DNA from: Candidatus Krumholzibacteriota bacterium
Lineage (GTDB): Bacteria; Krumholzibacteriota; Krumholzibacteriia; Krumholzibacteriales; Krumholzibacteriaceae
Direction of reading: 5' to 3'
DNA length: 37,007 nt
Assembly: GCA_016933255.1 (NCBI GenBank)
Contig: JAFGBF010000012.1
Location: 1 to 37,007, forward strand
Shown: in pieces, positions 1 to 6,191 of the stretch
How positions within the stretch are numbered: position 1 is the stretch's first letter
Layout of the letters: each line of letters opens with the position of its first letter
Made by a program: the position numbers and the translations under genes
Notes under the pieces: generated by a model
Seen by the model: only the letters and a program-made list of their open reading frames with translations
Database searches by the model: none
Told to the model about the DNA's origin: nothing

Positions 1-50
1 GAGTTCAGCAGGACAAGAAAGATGATCCTGCTTCGCTGATATCGATGATC

Positions 51-85
51 TTCGGCTGCGGGATCCGGGCGGTCCTGCAGCCGAA
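51..85 (-). terminator. Hairpin downstream of the first lipoprotein gene, possible weak terminator
   Basis: Arms TTCGGCTGC (51-59) and GCAGCCGAA (77-85) pair perfectly, and the stem can extend inward through a G-T wobble and three more pairs. It lies about 10 bp beyond the stop codon of the minus-strand lipoprotein gene. No T-run follows on either strand, so a classical intrinsic terminator is not certain. A second smaller inverted repeat (AGCAGGA 7-13 with TCCTGCT 26-32) lies next to it. No gene can be assigned to positions 1-94; one frame is open from the left edge to about 167, but I cannot support it as coding. Confidence 0.35.
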
Positions 86-94
86 GCAGAATCT

Positions 95-553
95 TTACCT
101 GCTCCCTGTTATTGTATATAGAAAACTGCATGGTTCAGGATTGGGGCATTCATCGTCTTTTCTGTAAGAGGCTCCATATGTGCCTGTGAAATTGTCATAA
201 TCGCTGAACTCGACATAGAAAGTGACGGTGTAGTAGGCGTAGCAGTCAGGGAGCAGGACAGGGATTGTAGTCTCTTCAGAAGTACCGCCGCCGCTTGTCT
301 CCAGTGAATCCCAGTCTCCGACGATAGTCCCGAAGGTGATCACCGAGTCTCCGATGACTGTAATATTGACGTATGACCCTGGCGGCGCGGAAACCGCGCA
401 GTCATTTTCATATATCTCGGATACAAGGGAAAAAGAACCTGTGTAGGGGGAGTTTTCTTCTTCATTATCGTCATCAGGTTTTGATGGATTACTGTCAGAA
501 CACGCGGCGAGTGAAATAGAGAGAATCATCAGTGTAATAAGGACCTGTTTCAT
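95..553 (-). CDS. Small putative lipoprotein of unknown function
   Basis: The predicted 152-residue protein begins with a short lipoprotein signal peptide ending in a lipobox (SLAAC, lipidated Cys18). An acidic, Ser/Pro/Asp/Glu-rich tether follows (about residues 19-36), then a compact domain of about 115 residues with four further cysteines. That suggests an exported, possibly disulfide-bonded beta-rich domain. The start at 553 is chosen because AAAGGAG lies five bases upstream on the minus strand and the signal peptide starts exactly there; an upstream in-frame ATG would add a non-signal-like extension. It is transcribed away from the ABC-F gene. I do not recognise the family. Membrane attachment is inferred from the lipobox alone. 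Confidence 0.7.
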   Translation of the reverse strand: MKQVLITLMILSISLAACSDSNPSKPDDDNEEENSPYTGSFSLVSEIYENDCAVSAPPGSYVNITVIGDSVITFGTIVGDWDSLETSGGGTSEETTIPVLLPDCYAYYTVTFYVEFSDYDNFTGTYGASYRKDDECPNPEPCSFLYTITGSR

Positions 554-705
554 TTTTGCTCCTTTCATAACCGCCGAACGGCGATCCTGAAGGTTTTCCA
601 AGCCAGAGGAAAAGACATCCTCACATTACCAGAAAATACAGGAGGATGCATCCGGAAATATTCGCCAGCGGACCTGGGAATTTCATGGCTATCATTCCAC
701 GGAGA

Positions 706-734
706 TTGAATTCGGCCGCCTGACACTATATACT
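706..734 (+). promoter_or_regulatory. Candidate sigma70-type promoter for the ABC-F gene
   Basis: TTGAAT (706-711) and TATACT (729-734) are separated by 17 bp. The predicted transcript starts near 741 and begins with a small perfect hairpin (GTCGGG 740-745 with CCCGAC 752-757), leaving a leader of about 100 nt before the start codon at 843. The rest of 554-842 holds a perfect 10-bp palindrome (GGATGCATCC, 644-653) and nothing else I can assign. The promoter is predicted from sequence match only. Confidence 0.4.
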
Positions 735-842
735 TCGAGGTCGGGAATCTGCCCGACATAGTGTGACGGTCGGTACAGCCTCACTCTTTCGTGCAGGCCG
801 GGGCATCGTCTGGATCTGAGAAAGATCGGATTAAAAAACAAA

Positions 843-2702
843 ATGATCATTGTTGAGAATATTTCCAAAAGTTACGGCAGCCAGGAGCTCTTTCGCAAGA
901 CCGGTTTCAAGCTGAACTCTCGCGAACGGCTCGGTCTGGTCGGCAGGAACGGGGACGGAAAGACTACCCTTTTCAGGCTGATTACCGGAGAGGAGGAGGC
1001 CGATTCGGGAATTATCACAGTTCCCAAAGGATACACTATCGGCCATGTCCGCCAGGAAACCGATTTCACGAAGGATACAGTTCTGGGAGAAGGGTGCGAG
1101 GGACTGGCTGAAAGGGAAAAGGATCACTTCTGGAAGGTCGAGAAGGTGCTTTTCGGGCTGGGTTTCAGCGCGGAAGATCTGAAAAAGCACCCTTCCGAGC
1201 TGTCAGGAGGGTTCCAGGTAAGGCTGAACCTTGCCAAAATCCTTGTCAGGGACGCAGACCTTCTTCTGCTTGATGAACCTAACAACTATCTCGATATCAC
1301 CTCTATCAGATGGCTGACAAGATACCTGAACAGCTGGCATGGAGAGATAATCCTAATCACCCATGACCGGGCCTTTATGGATAATGTCGTGACCCATACG
1401 ATGGGGATCTACCGCAAGACCCTTCGAAAGATCAAGGGGAATACCGAAAAACTCTATTCGCAGTTTGCGATGGAGGAGGAAGTCTACGAGAAGACACGGC
1501 TTAACGATGAGAAGAAAAGGAAAAAATCTGAAGAGTTCATCAGGAGATTCAGGGCCAAGGCAAGGCTTGCCAATATGGTCCAGTCGCGGATCAAGACACT
1601 CGCGAAACAGGAGAAACTCGAAAAACTCGAGAAAGCCAGGGATCTTGATTTCTCTTTCCTGTCCAGGCCGTTCAATGGAAAACCGGTCATGCATGTCAAG
1701 GATATATCTTACGGGTTCGATAAGGAAAAACCGCTCTTTTCGGATCTTTCGTTTTCGATCGGACCGTATGACAGGATCTGCGTCATCGGAAAGAACGGCA
1801 AGGGAAAGACGACGATGCTCAGGACGCTCGGCGAAAGATTGGGTGTCGATTCCGGTGAGGTCGCGGGCAATCCTACAGCCCATCGCGCCTTCTATGAACA
1901 GGCGAACGCAGATAGTCTCAATGACGACAGAACGGTCATAGAGGAGATAATGTCATCCAATCCTGAAGTCACGCAGCAGAGGGCGAGGGATATCAGTGCC
2001 ATGATGATGTTCGAGGGTGACGCGGCCATGAAGAAGATCAAAGTACTCAGCGGTGGTGAGAAAAGCCGCGTAATGCTCGGTCAGATAATAGCAGCTCCCG
2101 TAAACCTTCTTATTCTCGACGAGCCGACCAATCATCTCGATATGGAATCCTGCGACGCGCTGCTCGAAGCGCTGATCGATTTTGAAGGTGCTCTTATAAT
2201 GGTCACTCACAACGAGATGTTTCTTCACGGTCTTGCCGAGAGACTTGTCATCTTTCAGGGAGGAAACGCATCTCTTTTCGAGGGATCATATCAGAGGTTT
2301 CTCGAGACGAGGGGGTGGGACGATGAACAGGTACCGGTTTCCGGTGATGATGCTGAGGAGAAGCAGCGGGCCGGGATAAACAGGAAAGAGATCAGGCGGA
2401 AGAGACAGGAGATAATAAGGGAAAAGAACAGGATCCTGAAGCCGCTGGAAAAACGGTACGGTGATCTGGAAAAAAGAATCGTCGAGGCCGAGGCCCGTCT
2501 GGAAGGACTCCACTTTGCCATAGAGGCTGCGTCGCGGGATCAGGACGCCGCTGTCATAGAGGAGATCTCGAGGGAGATACACAGGTGCACAAAAGAGATC
2601 GAAGAGTCCTTCGAAGAACTGGAATCGATAAGCGGTGAACTGGACAAACAGAAAAAGTACTTCGAACGTTCCCTGGGAGAATTCGAAGATCAGGCCCGGT
2701 GA
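843..2702 (+). CDS. ABC-F family ATP-binding protein (ribosome-associated type)
   Basis: This 619-residue protein has two ABC ATPase domains and no membrane segment, as expected for the ABC-F family of soluble translation factors that act on the ribosome. Domain 1 shows Walker A GRNGDGKTT (34-42), signature LSGGFQVRL (120-128), Walker B ending DEPNNYLD (to 151) and switch His174. A charged helical linker (about 195-270) matches the P-site-tip linker. Domain 2 shows Walker A GKNGKGKTT (316-324), LSGGEKSR (402-409), DEPTNHLD (to 433) and His456. A basic/acidic coiled coil fills the C terminus (about 505-615), as in Uup-like members. All catalytic glutamates are present. The exact ABC-F subgroup and any antibiotic-resistance role cannot be decided here. 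The start ATG has only a weak ribosome site. The next gene starts 3 bp after its stop. Confidence 0.93.
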   Translation: MIIVENISKSYGSQELFRKTGFKLNSRERLGLVGRNGDGKTTLFRLITGEEEADSGIITVPKGYTIGHVRQETDFTKDTVLGEGCEGLAEREKDHFWKVEKVLFGLGFSAEDLKKHPSELSGGFQVRLNLAKILVRDADLLLLDEPNNYLDITSIRWLTRYLNSWHGEIILITHDRAFMDNVVTHTMGIYRKTLRKIKGNTEKLYSQFAMEEEVYEKTRLNDEKKRKKSEEFIRRFRAKARLANMVQSRIKTLAKQEKLEKLEKARDLDFSFLSRPFNGKPVMHVKDISYGFDKEKPLFSDLSFSIGPYDRICVIGKNGKGKTTMLRTLGERLGVDSGEVAGNPTAHRAFYEQANADSLNDDRTVIEEIMSSNPEVTQQRARDISAMMMFEGDAAMKKIKVLSGGEKSRVMLGQIIAAPVNLLILDEPTNHLDMESCDALLEALIDFEGALIMVTHNEMFLHGLAERLVIFQGGNASLFEGSYQRFLETRGWDDEQVPVSGDDAEEKQRAGINRKEIRRKRQEIIREKNRILKPLEKRYGDLEKRIVEAEARLEGLHFAIEAASRDQDAAVIEEISREIHRCTKEIEESFEELESISGELDKQKKYFERSLGEFEDQAR

Positions 2703-2705
2703 CCG

Positions 2706-3038
2706 GTGAAAAGGAAAAAGAACAGGCATCATAACGTCTATGTGATCGAACTCGATCCCGATGTCCTTCTCGAAGAGAGGTTCAGGAAGGCAAACCCGGA
2801 TCACCGGCCGGGAATGAAATGCCTGTATGTAGGGATGACAGGCCTTGATCCGGAAAAACGGTTCGAAAACCATCTTGCAGGGTACAAATCGAACCGGTAT
2901 GTACGCCGGTACGGAGTTAAGCTCTGCCCTCTGATGTACGAGGAATATAATCCTCTTTCATATGAGGATGCCTCCGAGATGGAGATAGAACTTGCCAGGA
3001 TCCTCAGGCGAAAAGGGTACGCTGTATGGCAGAAATAG
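2706..3038 (+). CDS. Small GIY-YIG-like nuclease-fold protein
   Basis: This 110-residue protein starts at a GTG three bases after the ABC-F stop codon. With no good Shine-Dalgarno site, it is probably translated by coupling. It matches the GIY-YIG pattern: VYV (11-13) stands for GIY, YVG (41-43) for YIG, followed by GMTGLDPEKRFENH with the expected Arg52 and His56. An acidic helix (residues 91-99, EMEIELARI) can supply the metal-ligand Glu. The protein is little more than the single domain, as in small stand-alone GIY-YIG proteins. Whether it is a nuclease is not shown. The tight link to an ABC-F translation factor may mean a role in RNA or ribosome quality control, but that is inference. Confidence 0.7.
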   Translation: MKRKKNRHHNVYVIELDPDVLLEERFRKANPDHRPGMKCLYVGMTGLDPEKRFENHLAGYKSNRYVRRYGVKLCPLMYEEYNPLSYEDASEMEIELARILRRKGYAVWQK

Positions 3039-3077
3039 AGGCCATAGCGAGGAGACGGCAGTTCAGTGCCAGACGGA

Positions 3078-3106
3078 TTGACCAAACCCCTGAAATGTGA
3101 TACAAT
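3078..3106 (+). promoter_or_regulatory. Strong sigma70-type promoter, -10 flanked by an inverted repeat
   Basis: TTGACC (3078-3083) and TACAAT (3101-3106) are spaced by exactly 17 bp and precede the start codon at 3166 by about 60 bp. The -10 element lies between inverted arms CCCTGA (3088-3093) and TCAGGG (3108-3113), which could be an operator. The assignment is by consensus match. Confidence 0.6.
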
Positions 3107-3165
3107 ATCAGGGTGTAAATCCTGATTGACAGTTGGCTTTGATATTCCTCCGCGGGAGGGGTGCT

Positions 3166-4215
3166 ATGAGTGGATGCAGGTTCTTTCCGGTCGCGGCGGT
3201 GTTCCTTGTCTCGGTCATAGCGCTCACAGGGTGCGAGCAGGGCACTGGTCCGGTCGAGGGCGAGCCTGCCGGGATCAGCGATTCTCAGATCAGTTTCGGG
3301 AAGATAGATACAGTGAGCATCTTCAGCGGGAACGGGATCTGCGGAGGGCCCGACACGCTTGTTCTTGCGAGATCTCCCTCCGACCCGATGTTCATCGAAG
3401 CTCTGATAGGGGGCGGCAACGATTCTGACGGGTGTTCCTGCTTCAATGCAGGTGATCCGGAATCGCCATCTCTTCCCATAACGACGTATTATCCCACCGA
3501 CAAGTCTGGTGATTTTCTTACGTATTTCGAACTTCCAGAGGATTTTTCCAATGTCCACCTTATCTTTTCGGTCATCGCTGATGATGCCGCTCAGATATAT
3601 CTCAACGGTATCTTTATCGACCAGGTAGATCTCTACGATATCAGCAGTCCTGGAGAGAAGAAGGCCTGGACCTTTGACATCTGCGGAGACGATCTCTTTG
3701 TCTATCCTGTCAACACGTTGCTCTTCAAAGTAAGGAATACCGGGACCGGTTATTACGGCGACCCGGCGGCCAGGGCCGATTCAGCAGATTGCATGTACCT
3801 CGAATTCTGGGGCATGTACACCAGCCAGACGGAAGACACCTGCGGCGTACTTATAGATATCAAACCGGGAAGCGATATCAACCCGGTAAACTGCATGAAG
3901 TTAAATGGTGTGATTCCTGTCGCGATACTTACGACCGATTGTTTTGACGCATGCGAAGTCGATCATACGACGGTCCGTTTCGGGCCTGATGGGGCGAGCG
4001 AGAATCATTTCAACAAGCATGGGATGATCCGTCATGAAAAAGATGTCGACTTTGACGGGGATATAGATCTTGTTTTTCATTTCCTGGCGTCCGAGACAGG
4101 AATAGAGTGCGGAGACTGCGGGGCTACCCTTTCGGGGTTCACCTTCAGCGGAGATTATTTCGAGGTTTGCGACAGGATTGTGACTGTGCCGGATAAAGAA
4201 GGCGGGTCCGACTAG
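3166..4215 (+). CDS. Exported lipoprotein with a C-terminal 'IDIKPGS' type repeat domain
   Basis: The ATG at 3166 is preceded by GGGAGGGG. It gives a 349-residue protein with a lipoprotein signal peptide (lipobox LTGC, Cys23). The middle portion is Cys-containing and beta-rich, with no recognised enzyme motif. The last ~115 residues begin IDIKPGSDINPVNC, continue with GVIPVAILTTD, and contain an acidic run DVDFDGDIDLVFHF before CGDCGATLSG. This pattern is a recurrent secreted-protein domain of unknown function in bacteria and archaea; the alternating Asp residues look like a calcium-binding loop. A surface-attached binding or structural protein is likely; enzymatic activity is not indicated. 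The gene has its own promoter and a perfect terminator, so it is probably monocistronic. Confidence 0.75.
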   Translation: MSGCRFFPVAAVFLVSVIALTGCEQGTGPVEGEPAGISDSQISFGKIDTVSIFSGNGICGGPDTLVLARSPSDPMFIEALIGGGNDSDGCSCFNAGDPESPSLPITTYYPTDKSGDFLTYFELPEDFSNVHLIFSVIADDAAQIYLNGIFIDQVDLYDISSPGEKKAWTFDICGDDLFVYPVNTLLFKVRNTGTGYYGDPAARADSADCMYLEFWGMYTSQTEDTCGVLIDIKPGSDINPVNCMKLNGVIPVAILTTDCFDACEVDHTTVRFGPDGASENHFNKHGMIRHEKDVDFDGDIDLVFHFLASETGIECGDCGATLSGFTFSGDYFEVCDRIVTVPDKEGGSD

Positions 4216-4254
4216 ACGTTTGCCTCAAGCAGGTTTTTGTGGTTTAAGGAATTG

Positions 4255-4291
4255 CCGGGCGGATGTTCTTATTCATCCGCCCGGTTTTTTT
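4255..4291 (+). terminator. Intrinsic terminator after the exported lipoprotein gene
   Basis: A perfect 11-bp stem (CCGGGCGGATG 4255-4265 with CATCCGCCCGG 4274-4284) and 8-nt loop are followed directly by seven T residues (4285-4291). On the opposite strand the hairpin is not followed by a T-run, so it acts rightward. Confidence 0.93.
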
Positions 4292-4430
4292 ATTCGGAGT
4301 CCATCTTCCAGATTCTTTTCATGCGGATAATTCTTTTATCGGATTCGCTTTTTTTATGCGCATCTGTTATATAGAATGAGATCGATTGATGGCAGAAGGT
4401 TTGATTCGATTCAGAGGAGGTCACCGCAGT

Positions 4431-6059
4431 ATGAAAAAGTCTGTTGTATTTTTGATTATTATGACCGCGCTTATATTCGCCGGGATCGCGCAGGTAGAAG
4501 CATGTACCAATTTCCTTATAACAAAGGGCGCATCGGAAGACGGTTCGACGATGATATCGTACGCCGCCGATTCGCACGTTCTTTACGGCGAGCTGTATTA
4601 CTGGCCTGCCAGGGATCATATTCCCGGAACGATGCTGAATATCTATGAGTGGGACACGGGGAAATATCTCGGTCAGATCCCGCAGGTAGAGCACACATAT
4701 ACAGTCGTCGGACTCATGAACGAGCACCAGGTCTCGATCGGTGAGACGACGTGGGGGGGAAGGGCTGAACTTCGAGACAGCACAGCTGTCATGGATTACG
4801 GATCCCTGATGTTCATAGCTCTGCAGAGATCCAGGACCGCAAGGGAAGCGATAGAGGTCATGACCAGCCTGGCAACCGAATATGGGTATGCCAGCTCGGG
4901 TGAATCTTTTTCGATCTGCGACCCTGAGGAAGTGTGGTTCATGGATCTGATAGGTAAGGTCGCCGGCAACAGCGGAGCAGTCTGGGTGGCGAGAAGGATC
5001 CCCGATGGATATATCTCCGCGCACGCCAATCAGGCAAGGATCAGACAGTTTCCCAAAAAAGACAAAAAGAACTGCCTTTATGCTCCGGATGTGATCGATT
5101 TTGCCAGGGAGATGGGATATTACGAAGGTTCTGACAAGGATTTCAGTTTTGCCGATGCGTATGCTCCGCCTGACTACGGAGCTCTTCGCTTCTGCGAGGC
5201 GCGCGTATATGCGATGTTCAACCGCGCCGCGCCGTCGCTGAATATGTCGATGGATTATGTCAAGGGTGTGGCAGGGGCCGAACCGATGCCGCTCTGGATC
5301 AAACCGGATAAAAAGATATCTGTTCACGATATGTTCGAATTCATGCGCGATCATTTCGAAGGTACCGATTTTGATATGACAGAAGATATCGGCGGCGGGC
5401 CGTATTCCTGCCCTTATCGCTGGAGGCCGCTTACGTGGAAGGTCGATGATGTTGAATATGTGAATGAAAGAGCGACGTCGACGCAGCAGACCGGGTTTTC
5501 ATTCGTCACTCAGGCCCGCAGCTGGCTGCCCGGACCGATAGGCGGTATCATATGGTTCAGCGTAGACGATACATACAGCACAGTCTATAATCCAGTCTAT
5601 TGCGGGGTCAGCAGGGTGCCCTATCCATACGCGGTCGGAACAGCAGATTTTCATAATTTCTCGTGGGATTCGGCATTCTGGGTATTTAACTGGGTTTCGA
5701 ATTTCGCTTATTCACGCTATTCCGAAATTATCCCGGACATTCTGATCATCCAGCGCGACCTCGAGGGAAAGTATCTTGCCGATCAGAAAAGGATCGAGGA
5801 CTCTGCTCTCGCGCTTTACAAACAGTCACCGGGACTCGCGATAGATTACCTCACTGATTATTCGTGCCGGGTCTCGGACGGCACGGTGAAACGCTGGAAA
5901 AAACTCGGGGAGGATCTGCTTGTGAAATTCATGGACGGCAACCTCAAGGACGAGCTCGGCAATGTTAGCCACCCCGGTTATCCCGAGGCATGGTACAGAA
6001 AGATCGCCGATGAGACAGGCGACCATCTTAAACTCCTCGAACTGGAGAGCAAGGAATAG
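4431..6059 (+). CDS. Secreted C69-family dipeptidase (N-terminal nucleophile cysteine)
   Basis: The ATG at 4431 follows AGGAGG (4415-4420) and gives a 542-residue protein. Its signal peptide ends VEA, and the mature protein starts CTNFLITKGAS. In peptidase family C69 (PepD-like dipeptidases, Ntn-hydrolase fold) the N-terminal Cys exposed by processing is the catalytic nucleophile; here it is Cys25. The family-typical stretches GSTMISYAADSH, TYTVVGLMNEHQ and GETTWGGRAEL follow. Glu at position -2 and Ala at -1 suit signal peptidase I better than a lipobox, so I call it a soluble periplasmic or secreted enzyme. It would release amino acids from dipeptides. It lies alone between two terminators. 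Substrate range is unknown. Confidence 0.88.
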   Translation: MKKSVVFLIIMTALIFAGIAQVEACTNFLITKGASEDGSTMISYAADSHVLYGELYYWPARDHIPGTMLNIYEWDTGKYLGQIPQVEHTYTVVGLMNEHQVSIGETTWGGRAELRDSTAVMDYGSLMFIALQRSRTAREAIEVMTSLATEYGYASSGESFSICDPEEVWFMDLIGKVAGNSGAVWVARRIPDGYISAHANQARIRQFPKKDKKNCLYAPDVIDFAREMGYYEGSDKDFSFADAYAPPDYGALRFCEARVYAMFNRAAPSLNMSMDYVKGVAGAEPMPLWIKPDKKISVHDMFEFMRDHFEGTDFDMTEDIGGGPYSCPYRWRPLTWKVDDVEYVNERATSTQQTGFSFVTQARSWLPGPIGGIIWFSVDDTYSTVYNPVYCGVSRVPYPYAVGTADFHNFSWDSAFWVFNWVSNFAYSRYSEIIPDILIIQRDLEGKYLADQKRIEDSALALYKQSPGLAIDYLTDYSCRVSDGTVKRWKKLGEDLLVKFMDGNLKDELGNVSHPGYPEAWYRKIADETGDHLKLLELESKE

Positions 6060-6124
6060 CTCTTACAGGATCAAAGGCCGGATTAAATGATATCCGCTTG
6101 TGGTTTATTCCGGCCGAATGAAAA

Positions 6125-6160
6125 CATACCTGGCCTCGGATGATTCCGGGGCCAGGTATG
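6125..6160. terminator. Shared hairpin terminator between two convergent genes
   Basis: A 15-bp stem with one wobble pair (6125-6139 with 6146-6160; outer arms CATACCTGGCC and GGCCAGGTATG) sits between the dipeptidase stop (6059) and the ATPase stop (6192). Leftward transcripts meet TTTTCATT just after the stem, so it works best for the minus-strand ATPase gene. A second hairpin (GGCCGGA 6076-6082 with TCCGGCC 6109-6115) lies closer to the dipeptidase gene. Confidence 0.65.
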
Positions 6161-6191
6161 AGTCTTGACCGGAAACTTTCTGATTTGTCGT

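Noticed and set aside
1..167. C-terminal end of a plus-strand gene entering from the left edge
   Set aside because: One frame is open to about 167, but it crosses the hairpin at 51-85 and overlaps the opposite-strand lipoprotein gene, and its residues show no recognisable motif.
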